A DNA stretch of 64,000 nt from Rusavskia elegans (taxonomy: Eukaryota; Ascomycota; Lecanoromycetes; Teloschistales; Teloschistaceae), in contig SAUG01000176.1 of assembly GCA_011316305.1 (NCBI GenBank), forward strand, positions 19,365 through 83,364, in the 5' to 3' direction. How positions within the stretch are numbered: position 1 is the first letter of the stretch; every line of letters starts with the position of its first letter. The notes beneath the pieces were generated by a model. It searched no databases. It saw only the letters and a list, made by a program, of their open reading frames with translations, and was not told the DNA's origin. The position numbers were made by a program, and so were the translations under genes. Shown here piece after piece: positions 35,087-46,361 of the stretch.

Positions 35087-36997
35087 TTATGCTCCGTCAA
35101 CATCATCCTCGTCGCTGAAATTCGCTTCGCTGTCGTCTGTGTCATCATCGATGATGTTAGGAGAGTCCGCGCTGCCTGAAGGAGCTTCGGTCGCCGTTGT
35201 CTCCTTCTTCCGAATCTGGCGCCCGGCAACGTACCACTGCTCAAGTCCTAATTTCTTCTCCCTCCCTTCGTCATTGTCCTCGTCATCAGAATCATCAGAA
35301 TCCTCCGTATCACTTTCAACGAAAGGCATCTCCGGACCTTGGGCCGCTCGTATCTTTCTTTCGACTTCGTCGCTCAACCGACCGTGACGGCAGAAGTCTT
35401 CGAGGGCGTTGTCACCGAGGTACTTAATGAGTGCTTGGATGCTAGGGAGCTTGCCGATGACGTGTATAAGACAAGTGCGCTGAAAGGCGTTGAATTCTCC
35501 GGCAAGCTTGGTACGGCTGATTCCTACATTCATTGTGAATTGGAGCTCCCTTTGTAAGCACGGCGGCATAGACTTACCCGCAAAGACAAAGACAAAGACG
35601 ATGCCCATCCCACCTAGACTATCCACAATTTTCATCCAATTGATACCAGCTTGGCGCTCACTTCGTAGCTGTCTTTCTAACTTTTTCTTGACGTCTTGAG
35701 ATAGCCCCTTGCTCATCTCATAGGCCATGTCGTTAAGATAGAAGGTAGGGAGCTCTGTCAGCGGTACGTTGTCTACACTCTTGTACATCCTGGGTATGTA
35801 GCCCTGTTCAACCTTGCGGTCAATCGACTTGACAAGTTGTATTTGCCCATATATTCGCTGAAGTTTGGCGTCCGATTCGTTCGCCCCGGACACTTTGATG
35901 GCTTGGAAGATCGCAACTGGCTCGGCGTCCTCTGCTAGATCAAAAACCTGCACCCGAGTACCAGGGGTTTGTCGTCGTTGCACGATGAACGCAAGGAGAT
36001 GGTCTTTTACCTTGTCGAAATTGAGCATCGGGCAAAGCTCAAGGACATCGCTGATGTGCTTATCTGTTTTGGTGGCTTTTGTGTACGTGTTGAACTTTGG
36101 GTACACTTCTTCTTCGAAGTAATTGCGGAGTTGCTGAACCATGTCTTTGTCTTCAGTAAAAATAGCGATCTCGGGGTTCTCGTTGGCGAGTAGAAGTAGC
36201 TCGTTATTGCCGGTGTTCGAATTGTTGAAGTTTTGCAAGGGAGGCTGCTGGGTCTGTCTTTCGGTTTGATTCATAGGACCGTGTGGAACAGTTGAGGCCG
36301 TTCTCTGCACTGGATTTCTGGAAGCAGAAGTATGGTCTGAATTGGTCGGATCAGACGAGCGAGAGACAGATTCGTTCCTGGCAGAAAGGTAGCTGGTACT
36401 GCCAATTGCAGATGGACTTGGCGAAACCGTGGAACGGATCGAGGAGATCGTAGTTGGCCTGGAGGAGACGGAAGACGATGATAGTCTATCCGCGAACGCT
36501 TCTGGTAGATGGTGCGGACTGGCGCTTGAGGCGTAGCTGCTAGTGGAAGCACCGCTCCTTGCAGAATCATGCACGGTCTCATTCTTCTCCTTGATTGAAT
36601 CGGCCGCCTGCTCCGCTGCATCACTGGCTTCCTCAGTCGGTGTCTTACTTGCACCTCGGCTACTCTCAACATTGGTAGGTGTATCAGCAACAGGAGTTGC
36701 GAGCTTCTGTCTCTTTGCTGCTCGTATATCTTGGTTTTCAACCTCCTTAGCCTCCAAGGCTCTTTTACTCTTTTCATTTTCTCGTCGTTCTTTATCTGCC
36801 TGAACGATGTCCAGTAGATCAACAATCAACCTCTCTACAGACTCCGGTGTTACTTGCGCGATATGTAGTAGTAGAGCCTTGAATTGGGTGAGCTTGACTA
36901 ATGATTTGAGGCCCTCCTCAGAAAGATTTGTGTCTGCTTTGGTAAGGTATACCTTGATGAGACCCAGCAGCGTGTTTTCAGGTCCTGTAAGCGTCAT
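35087..36997 (-). CDS. Unrecognised protein with disordered middle and acidic tail (about 618 aa)
   Basis: I do not recognise this family. The frame is open for 636 codons, but 35577-35524 looks like a 54-base intron: donor GTAAGT, acceptor ATGTAG and a CTTAC branch motif. Removing it keeps the frame and joins FVFAG to ISRTKLAGEF. Exons are then 36997-35578 and 35523-35087, 618 aa. Residues 1-75 are helical and hydrophobic. A Lys/Arg-rich segment with a possible nuclear signal (AAKRQKL) follows, then about 150 Ser/Thr-rich disordered residues. The region from about 270 to 530 is an ordered helical domain (IAIFTEDKDMVQQLRNYFEE, LPTFYLNDMAYEMSKGLS). The tail is strongly acidic (ESDTEDSDDSDDEDNDEG). 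Composition suggests a nuclear protein; the function is open. Confidence 0.75.
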   Translation of the reverse strand: MTLTGPENTLLGLIKVYLTKADTNLSEEGLKSLVKLTQFKALLLHIAQVTPESVERLIVDLLDIVQADKERRENEKSKRALEAKEVENQDIRAAKRQKLATPVADTPTNVESSRGASKTPTEEASDAAEQAADSIKEKNETVHDSARSGASTSSYASSASPHHLPEAFADRLSSSSVSSRPTTISSIRSTVSPSPSAIGSTSYLSARNESVSRSSDPTNSDHTSASRNPVQRTASTVPHGPMNQTERQTQQPPLQNFNNSNTGNNELLLLANENPEIAIFTEDKDMVQQLRNYFEEEVYPKFNTYTKATKTDKHISDVLELCPMLNFDKVKDHLLAFIVQRRQTPGTRVQVFDLAEDAEPVAIFQAIKVSGANESDAKLQRIYGQIQLVKSIDRKVEQGYIPRMYKSVDNVPLTELPTFYLNDMAYEMSKGLSQDVKKKLERQLRSERQAGINWMKIVDSLGGMGIVFVFVFAGKSMPPCLQRELQFTMNVGISRTKLAGEFNAFQRTCLIHVIGKLPSIQALIKYLGDNALEDFCRHGRLSDEVERKIRAAQGPEMPFVESDTEDSDDSDDEDNDEGREKKLGLEQWYVAGRQIRKKETTATEAPSGSADSPNIIDDDTDDSEANFSDEDDVDGA

Positions 36998-39900
36998 GGC
37001 TGTCGCTGTTGGAAAACTATCAGGTCGATCTATTGATTCTGAGTAATTGTTAATGAGGATCAGAAAATTGAGCTGACCTAGTCCAGTATCTGATATGTGT
37101 ACGGGATAATTGTCCCAGCTGTGCTTGAGTGCTGTCTTTCGCTTCCCGATTTAGTGAAGTCAGACAGAAGGTTTGACTGTCAGAACAGCTAGTGATGCCG
37201 TGTTTGGTTGTATCAGAGTCTGGCTGGATGGAGGAGCGATCAGTGAGATTAGAGTAATAGCTTGGAGTATCGAATGAGAGATAAGATCAAGTGTGACTCG
37301 TAGGCTCTAAAAGCTCAAAGTGAGGATACAATCAAGGTCATTGCTCTGAGCTCTTGTGATCAAAATGAGAGTAAAAGAAACTAACCTTGCTATGTTATGG
37401 CGATAATTGTTGGGTGCAACGATCTTGAAAACAATGCAAGCCTATCAATCGTCTTTCCTCAGACGAGCCTTGATCGAGGTGAACTTGCAGAAGTGATACG
37501 AAGAGTCAGAAGCGAAAGGCTGTAAGGGCGTTAACGCTAGAAGATCAGGATGATAGGATAATTTCCAGCAAGCTTCAAGTAGCGCCGAAGTGTTGAAGGT
37601 TGATTGCTGGAAAGCTAGATGACGTAAATGTGAAATCAACGGTAGCCGAGTCGCCCCATGTGGCAGTGTGTTACCAGGCTGGGGTTGAAGCCAAGTGAGC
37701 AAGGGTCAAGTAAAATAAGCCTTTAGGTAAAACGATCGTAAACTTAGTAGCTTTGTGCTGCGTTCATTAAGAGATGAATTCAAATGCTGGCAAATCCAAA
37801 TGGACTTTTGTCCATTGAGGTAGATCACATTGCCTCACTGTGCATACGAGTGTCGAGGCGCCGCAAGCGAAGAAAAGAAAATTTTTATTGGATACGGGAT
37901 GATTGTGAGGGTAAAAGGGTGTAAATATTCCTGCATGAAGTATAGGAAGAAAGGGGAAGGAGTCTTGCCTGTAAATATCTGACGCGATTGAAGAGTCTCC
38001 CGAATCACTCCTCGGAGGGTATCGCGACTGCCGTCAAGGTCGCTACTTGGGCCCGATCACACTCGCCCCTCCTTCACTGAGACATCTTCGTCGCCGAGCC
38101 TGAAGTTGTCAGCATCGGTTGCTTGATAATTTTCGATATTGAAACAGCCCGAAACCACTCCAGCATGTAGGAAGCCTCCCTACTACGGGAACACCGCAGC
38201 CTTATATACAACTCCGTAGACATGCAAAAGTTCCATCAGGGCTATCCCATCTATTTTGTGAGCAGCACATCCATAACTAAGAGCCTAACCCTGTGGATCC
38301 TTTGCTGGGAAATGGCATGCAAGTCGCTGTACATTCGGGTCATGTCGTGCCTGATACGAGTAGTAAAGCAGTCCGCCATCCGTCAGGTTAGATAGTCCTG
38401 GCGAGAACGTTTGCAAGGTCAACATCAAGAGTGCCTCAATATCTCTTTTACCACAACGACAACGACGATATGGCAGCGTTGACGCAAAGACTGCGAGTCG
38501 ATCGGGTGATTTGTTGGAGCGACAGAAGCTAACCTATCTAGGAATGATACTCTTGGCATTGCGAAGTTTATCTCCTCGTCGTCCCCTCGTTCTCACACGG
38601 ATACCTCTTCCTTTTTCGAATCAGGGAGCACCCTTTACTGCACGACAAATGGAGCGTGGTCGAACGTCATCGCCCAGGGCCTCACCCTTCATCTTTTAGA
38701 TGTTTGCAAGGAATCGTATTGCCGACCTGGTGGACTCCATGTAGTTCCAGACTATATCCGAAGATCTCTTACTCCCTACCACAGGCCCAGTAGGTTTGAG
38801 CCGATGATCGTCAAAGCGTTTGTCACCAAGGCGTCATGCTCTTGCAGCCCACAACATATTGGTCTTACCCTGCATGGTGTATATTCAATGCCATTCCACG
38901 TTTTTTGGAAAAAAGTCATGGCTTGATATGTCTTCACGATGTCGCTCTATTCCAAGAATGATCTCGTCCTAAGTTCAACTTTCGCTTTCCGGGCGCCAAT
39001 GCTTCAGATTGCTCGAGCGGAATGCACAGGGACCCCCAGCAAGCTCTATGAAGGAGACCTGCTGATCCCTGCATGAGCCTGTCGCTTGTGCCGTTCAAGA
39101 TGAGCCTATTGACGATGAGCCTCTGTTCACAGGCACAATCTCATGAACTTGTGGAATAAGTTGTGCGAGAAGTATGGCCAGGAGACTTATCACACCAAAA
39201 GCGGCAATGATGTTCGAAAAGAATCAAAGTATATCATTAACCGACAGTGTCACAATTGATGGGTGTTAGTAGCGGAATGGCTTCTGTTAAACAATTGTGA
39301 GCCCGATCGGTCCGGATTGTCAACGGCACGGCTTGCATTGCCTGTCAACCCATGACTCTGTAGGCTTCCTGAGATGTTTGGCTTTTCGCTTCCGACACAT
39401 GCTTACTCCGACGATCATCCTTACCCGATAACCGTCTCGTCAAATCCCCCCATTTGGCAGAGTTACGAGCAGCAACAGAAATGACCTGCAAGGCCGCAAT
39501 GCGCCTATGGTGAGCCATGATACATCCTGAGCGTTTCCGCTTGATGTCATGTAGCCCGAGCACACTTGCTTGCTCCAAGCTGGAAAGGTGCTGGCTTGAC
39601 GATATTTATATGCGGCGCTGTCTCGGGGTTTCCTTTCCTCTTGTACGCCGCTACCAATGTGGCTTCCGGTCTACCTACTCTCTTCTATGTGCTCTGTGGT
39701 GATAGCAACCGTATCATTTCGCGGCATAGACTACGATGCAGGCACTTGGTCCCCGTACATACCACGGCATTCATCGGGTACAGCCAACTATGCACAAGAC
39801 AGCCGAGCTCGTTCGAATATTTTGACCCCATGATGTTCCAAACCTATCCCATCGACTGCTATGGTTTCCGTTCCAGGGGTACTTTTTCAAGGCGAAACCA

Positions 39901-41585
39901 TAGTAGTCGATGGGTTATTCCTTTGTGCGGTCTTGTTGGCTGCTTCAAATCTTTTAAGGTCTTTCCGGAAACTCCACCCCGTCTCGAAGGGGAAGATATT
40001 CTTTATTCGGATATTCTTAGTTTTCCAAATCCTCTCGAGTCTGCTCGTGGTCCCTTATGGAAGCTTATCATAGCCCGTCAAAACACCTTGCATAAAACGA
40101 AGATAATAGATCGCACTGCACTGATATGCTATTATTTCCTCAAATTCTTTCTGGTTGCGTTTTGTCAATTTTCCAGGTATGTCCTATACCATGACTATGT
40201 ATATACGATCTCGAATTTCCCAATTCCTAAATTTCTTCTCAGCAATTCGCGCCCTACAAAAGCAGCCAGTCCCCGCAAATCGTCCCCATCCACAAACCAC
40301 GCTAACCCGCCTCCCCTCCCTCATGACCACCCAACTAACACCAACATCAAGCCCACCCATACCAGTCCCAAAGGTCCAAAACCAAACAACAATACGCCAA
40401 CGCGCCCTTTCCCCTTCTTCAAAATCCACGGCTGCCAATTGCCTTGACATACGAACACTAGAGCAATAATCCCCGATCATCCCCCACAATCCCAGTGCCC
40501 ACATCCGGCTAACACTTGTTCCAGCAACAGCACCACTTCCGCTGCGGCTTACATTTCCGGTGACGAATACTGGCATCCCAGCCAGATTAGTGCGGCCAAA
40601 TACCCCTGATATTAGACGCAGCAGTGAGTTGCGGGTCAGCAATAACATCTTCGCCAATCGACAAATTGAATAGCTTCCTGAAGATGAAGCGGTTCTATAA
40701 GTGTACTCCCTTTCAAGCTTACCAGTGGAAGAGACCTAACGCACCCTAGAATCCGCAGCTTGCCATATACTCGCACCCGTGCCTACCAAACTCGGTTCGG
40801 GCGAAACTCCTTTAGCACGGGTGCGAGTAATCCCTGTCTCCACGACCCTCCCTCAACCGAACGAACATGGCAAAACGGAAAACAACCTCGCAACACCACC
40901 ATACTAAGAGACGATGCGCATGGCGAAAGCATTACCGGAACCTCCCAAGGATGCGTCGGTGATCAGAATCGTCTCCATATATAGACGAACTCATCTACTA
41001 TCCGAGCCTATCATCTGGAAAACCTCAGCTATTTCACGTGAAGAAGCCGCTGTCGTAGAGAGAAGGAAGAGATCGTTGTTATCGTTGATCGCTATCCCGG
41101 CCTGTAGTCGAGTTCACCGAGGTTGGTGTCAGAACCGTGATGGGTGCTTAGGGTCATGGGGTGGGGTTAACGGACGGAGATATTGTGAGGATGGGTTCAA
41201 GAGGCAATGCAGCAAGGGAGTAGAAGCGTTGATGGTAGCAGTATGGGAAGGATGGACGAGTAGAGATGCTGGCTCCAAGGGAGTTCCAGCAGGCGAAAAT
41301 GTCAAGTCCAGTGGAAAATTTACTTTGATAGCGGATAATCATGAGCCCCCAATCTCGCTTTTTGCCCACATGCTACGACACTGAGGGCACATCGTTCCTC
41401 ACAGAGAAAATGTTCTCAGGAGTACAGCGCTAAATACATTAAGACTACTGACTCTTCTGTTATATATATATATGCTTTAAAGTATCAGAACAGTCGTATC
41501 GGTATGGCAACAACCGTCACATCATGACCAGCATGAGTCACGTAAAAGGATGCGATTACGAAGTCATCATCAAGATATCTCCACC
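36998..41585. other. Long gene-poor stretch with a possible membrane-gene remnant
   Basis: 4.6 kb without an assignable gene. From about 39560 to 40250 on the plus strand several hydrophobic segments appear in different frames: LTIFICGAVSGFPFLLYAA, then VDGLFLCAVLLAASNLL and FFIRIFLVFQILSSLLVV, then CYYFLKFFLVAFCQFS. The last is followed by an intron-like GTATGT...TTCTCAG at 40180-40243. They could be exons or fragments of a multi-helix membrane protein, but I could not join them. The rest holds only short chance frames and a TA microsatellite at 41460-41473. Confidence 0.4.
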
Positions 41586-44222
41586 TCACCTGTATCGCTG
41601 AGACTTATGCGCCAATGGACTCGCCGTGGTCGGGAACAGTGCCCGCTGGGGTTCTCTAACCCTTCCGCCTCTCACGTTCGGCGTGTTGCCGGTGCAGAAG
41701 ACGCAGAGGTAGACTTTGGGCAGCCTATTGCGGTTTAGACCCACGCAGCGGACATGGAGCCATTTCTTGCAGGATTCGCTGACGATAGTTGTCAATATCT
41801 GAAATGGAGATGTACGTAAGGACAGATGGGAAGTTGGACTTACCAGAGAATCATTAAATCTCCATCGGATTCCGTTCCATGGCAGACGCAGCGAGTACTG
41901 TCACCACTGATCTGGCTATCATGCGCGGAGTTTGGTGTCGCAAGATCGGGGTCAGTGATGGTGGTTGGTGAGATGTTGAAAGGATCATTCAAAGTATGTG
42001 AAGTGGTAGGGTTCAGGGCATAAGGGAACGACTGCATCGGATTCGCCGATGCAGGATTGGGATATTCGAAGCCTCGGCTTCGTGTAGGTCTGGAATTGCC
42101 GGACTGACCAGCCTTGGACTGCTCACGACGTTGCTTCATCTTCTTGAGCTCCGACTGCGCGTCCCCTTTGCCCTCATCCGAATCGATAGTTGTGTCACCG
42201 TCGCTGTTGCGGGTGTCTCGTCCGTCGAGGCGATCTGACACAAGTGTACTTGAGGAAGCGCGGTCGTCAGATATCGGAGGCAGAAAGCTCGGATCATCAA
42301 ACTGTGCGGCTAAATTTGACATGACTCGTCTCTGAGGGTTAATCGACTTCACTCCGCTAGCTGTACTGCTGGAGGCGAATGTTGAAGCGTACGATGACTT
42401 TTGTGAGTGCGTCTTGGACTTGAGTGCAAAACGGGTCACTTTTGCCTGATGGGGCATCGAACGGGCGAAGCCAAACGATTGACGTTGACTCATCGCTATG
42501 TCGTTCTCCTCCGAGGATGTGCTGCTTTCGTCTTCTTCCGTGTCGCTGTCAACGTCCATTCGAGAATCCAAAAGTGGTCCAGCATCATTCTTGACAACCT
42601 TCTTCTCTGTACTTGCCCTTCCCGTCGCATCGATTGTCAAGGTAAGCTTCGTCTGTTTCTGCGCCTGCTGTGCGTTCTTACGTTGACTCAGCCGGCGAGC
42701 AGGTGCTCTCTGGCTTGGCGGAATCTTTTCGGGTTTTCTCACTGGTCGATTGCTGAGAGCAGCTTGAATGTGGGAATGATCAAATGGTGGAAGTACACTA
42801 TCTGTGAAGCTTCGTCTAATGCCAGGATTGTCATCAGCTTCGTCACGTAGGACTTCCATAGCCGCCTTGACGGCAGGAGAGTCGTTCTCTGGGCCTTTTC
42901 TCCTTTTCGACTTCCTCGGGGCCACCAGCTCAATTTCCCGCTCGGCGTCCAGGACCTGATGCGCATAAGGCTGCAAGTTGACATCCAATTCCTTTTGGGA
43001 GATTGGAATATTGGGCAGGTCCGACGATTGACCTGGAGAGCTAAACAACATGCTTGGATTCACCACGCTTGTCGCGATTCTTGACCTATCGAGCTTCTTC
43101 TCCGGAACCTTAGCGGAAACAGGAAAGATGGCAAGGTCATCATGACTGTCTTCCAGGGCATGAAAGGAGGTAATTGATGGTCTCGAGGGTGTAGCTTGCG
43201 CTTTCGTGGAAGCGAAGGGGTCTGAATTCTTGTCGATTTCAATTCCCAAAGCAAAAGGGTCATTGGCTGAGAAGTCAATATTCATGGCATCTTGGGTCGG
43301 TTCCTGGTCCCAAAAGAGTTTATGTTGAGGAAAAACTGGTGCGGTGGCCGGGCCCGAGTGCGGGAAGCTGAAGACCTCGGGAGAGAACTGCAGACTTGGA
43401 AACCCAGGAGATTTCTCGAGTTGTGATGCCATCACTTCGGGCCTTTTTCCCTTGGCGACAGCTGGGGTCGACATCCGCCTTCCTGTGCCTAAGTGTTTCT
43501 TAATAACCTGCTCAACCCGAGCTTTTGTATTCTTACGCCTGGAAGCTGAAGTGCTGGTCGGAGGTGGGGTCTGCATTGAGCCGGCGGAACGCATGGACGA
43601 TGTAGCCTCTTCGTCCAAGCCAGTTTTCAAGGGAGTTAGCTGCGTCTCCGATGTACGATTGCAGGGACGTTTCGAGGTGGACGAGGGATTCGGTGAAGAG
43701 GACAGACGGCGAGAAGTGTCTACTGGTGGTAGCGTTTGCTCTGGATTGGGCGATAGGTGGTGAACATGGGAGGCGATTTGTTCCTCAAGGTTCTGAGCCG
43801 AGAGTGGCCTCTTGGTGCCGGAAGATTTGGTCGGGCTCTTCAAAGGGGTCGAGAAGGAGGGGAACTTGGGGGTTTTGAGGAAGTCAGGACTTTCGGCCCA
43901 TGGGTCGGCGGTATTCCATGTTACCCGAGGGTCGTAGAAGCTAGATTCTTGCTTTGGGGTTTCGAAGCTCTGGTTGAAGGAGGCAGATGTCGGGGTTCTG
44001 GTTGGTGTTGGAGGTTGCCCGGTGGGATAGCTGAAGCTGCGAGTATCAAGAGTTGTTAGCGGTGTCGGACAAGGCAAATCTCGGACCGAACCATGGAGGG
44101 CCACAGAAGGTAAGGAGTGCAAGCGAGGTCCAAGCAAAAGGTCCGAATGTGGGATACAATGCAGCGTAGCGAGAAGAAATCCGTAATGCTGCGTACCTAT
44201 ACGCTGGTTGATCCCAACTCAT
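41586..44222 (-). CDS. PHD-finger protein (803 aa), probable chromatin reader
   Basis: Exons 44222-44197 (a 26-base first exon), 44036-41844 and 41778-41586 sum to 804 codons with matching phases. The short first exon (MSWDQPAY) supplies the only ATG that fits; the main exon opens with FSYPTGQPPTPTRTPTS and VTWNTADPWAESPDF. About 700 residues are Ser/Pro/Lys-rich and disordered, with basic patches (APRKSKRRKG) likely for nuclear import. The C-terminus is a PHD zinc finger: CVCHGTESDGDLMI, then CESCKKWLHVRC, then CVFC. It contains the Cys4-His-Cys3 ligands. The ligand Cys after DLMIL is split by the last intron (TG/C). PHD fingers bind histone tails; target and complex are unknown. Confidence 0.85.
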
Positions 44223-45884
44223 AGCAATATCGAACAATGCCTTTCCCACTCCTTGACCCCCAGCGAGCACAATGCAGCAACGACCCTATTGTTGATCCCG
44301 TCTCTTCCCTTCCCTCCAAGACTTTATAGGCTCCCTAGGATCGATTGGGACAAGTCCGTTACAGCGAAGGCTATGATATTGTAGGGAGGATAGGGTAGGA
44401 GGCAGCAAAGACAAAGTCGTGGAGGTTGCAAGATTCTGTTGGAAATGCGGTGAAGCAGTAGGTAGCAATCTTGGAGGGAGCGAGTGTTGGTCTTCACAAG
44501 ATGGAAGGGTATGTAAAAGCTGGAATTGCAATCAGTCTAATCTTCTTCGTCTGCTCTTGACTGGGATGAACCCAGTGCATCTGGTGGCATTACTGCACCT
44601 GTGGGGGACTCACAAACAGGCAAGGGCAACAACGCTGGACGCTCACACCGTACAAATACTTCAGACGACCCAAGCACGAAGAGCAGTCAACACAGGAATC
44701 ATTCGAAGAACAAGAGGGAGGTCGAGTAGGAGCGGAGCAATGGAGGAATTGAGGTTCAGCAGGCTGCTCAATCAGAGAAGGTGGTTGAGCAAGCATTCCA
44801 ACCTTACTCTAAGGCGGGACAGCCGAGATGGCCGTACTCGATAGTCGTCGAGATGATTCGCTTCGACCACCCACGAGTCATTCTACAGGCCACACGATGG
44901 AAGGCTTGCAGCAGGTAATTTCATCAGTCAGCTTTTCGGACACTCAGGGCAGATCTGCTCCGTATGGAGTATTGGAGTCGCTGGTTTCGGAGCCCTTGTG
45001 GAGAAACGCTCCATGTCACTTCTGCTACAGATCCGAAGGACTTCAGACATGAACACACGTTCTCTATCTACATCCCTGATATTCGTCCATTCCGACTCGG
45101 GCCTCTCTGCGGTGGCTGAGTAACTGATCCACCCGGACTCCTTCAGCTCATCCTGATCCCAGTCGATCACGCATCCATCCGAAGAAAAAAAGAACAAATC
45201 TCAGCCCCAGCTTTCCGGGGCAAAACACATCCACCAATGAGATGGATGCCAGCGATATGCTATCGCCTCGCATTGACCACGCTGCATCCGTTTCAAGAGC
45301 GCCAATCCCGATGAATCGTCGGGTCGGCATCCCTGGCTTCTAATTCCTCGCTTGACACAAGGCAGCACACGGTAACCGCCTGCAGATTGTGTGGCTGCTA
45401 AATCGGGTTTCAAGATCCCCCTTTTGTCTCCGGGTGACACGTACCTTGCGTAGTTGTGTTCAACCATTATGGAATTGAGAGCACTGCTCGCCGCATTCAA
45501 GATCAGCCGCAACGTGGTCGACACAGCGACTACCAAACTGTGTACCTTAGATAGGACAATATACTGGCCAGTTGTGTCGACTCCGCGTACCAGGCGCAAA
45601 GCCAGAAGTATCCGACTTAAAGCAAGAGCTCTACATCAAAGTCCCAAGAGCTATGTTCTATGATACTACCACGGTCGTCGCTGTCCTCAATGTACGACTG
45701 CAGCAGCTGTATATCGACAGCTAAGCAATCGTTGGATCGAAGTCCCACGTCGAGGTACCGAACTGCTGTATGCCCCCGTGGCGAATGATTTCAAGATATC
45801 CCCTGAGTGGGCAATGGATGTGTCGACCAGCGAGCCGTGAGACTGGCCTACAAGGTCATATCGCATAGGGGAAGGATGACCTAC
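44223..45884. other. Intergenic, no gene recognised
   Basis: 1.7 kb upstream of the PHD gene. Open frames at 44419-44844 (+), 45201-45599 (-) and 44928-45197 (-) show no domain. Any 3' continuation of the BTB fragment should lie here, but none was found. Confidence 0.45.
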
Positions 45885-46056
45885 GTTGAAAAGCATCCGA
45901 GCAAGCCGCTTTGAAAAATCGCGATTGGTAGCAGACGAGCTTGTGACACTTAATCTCTTCGCCGCCGCAAACGATCCTAAGGTCGGTATGTGGCATATCA
46001 CCGCGTTCGTAAAGCCTCTTGAAGTAATGAGGCAGACTGCAGTGCCATAGCTCCAT
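45885..46056 (-). pseudogene. BTB/POZ domain fragment
   Basis: The minus-strand frame from an ATG at 46056 reads YFKRLYERGDMPHTDLRIVC, then GGEEIKCHKLVCYQSRFFKAA and CSDAFQ. This is the first third of a fungal BTB/POZ domain (ERG...SDL.I.CGG..F.VHK.V.C..S.FF.AAC...F). At 45885 the frame meets a GTAGGT donor. No downstream exon carries the rest of the domain (the expected acidic DLPEDDP-like strand and following helices) within 700 bases. It is most likely a gene relic, or less likely a short gene with an exon I could not find. Confidence 0.5.
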
Positions 46057-46361
46057 CCCGCTGAGAGTCTTGTATGTCTTCGTTGCCGGCCAAAGTCTGG
46101 CCGCCAATTAGGACTCCAAAGAGTTCCAAAGGTCTTCCGCACGAACGCAAATGGTGTTACAAGAACGGGCCCTCACAGCATTTCCTTCATCCGAGATCAT
46201 CCGCAAAAGGTTGAGAGGCATGTATTTGAATACATCCCTCTGTTGGGTTCGTGTAAGTGATAACGAGCGCTCCCATGGGTTTTTCGCAACGTCCGCAAGT
46301 TGTCTCAGATGATTGCTCTCCATCGAGTGTTGCACGTCTTCGACATAGTGTGCTGTTGATA

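Noticed and set aside
36271..36825. 184-codon minus-strand frame overlapping the unassigned protein
   Set aside because: It is an alternative frame of the Ser/Arg-rich linker of the gene at 35087-36997.
40184..40657. 157-codon minus-strand frame
   Set aside because: It overlaps a Pro/Thr-rich plus-strand frame, has no domain, and its Gly/Val/Trp composition suggests antisense of repetitive codons.
41460..41473. Short TA microsatellite
   Set aside because: About seven TA units are ordinary in a non-coding stretch.
43344..44059. Plus-strand frames opposite the PHD gene
   Set aside because: They are antisense to a well-supported exon and have no recognisable domain.
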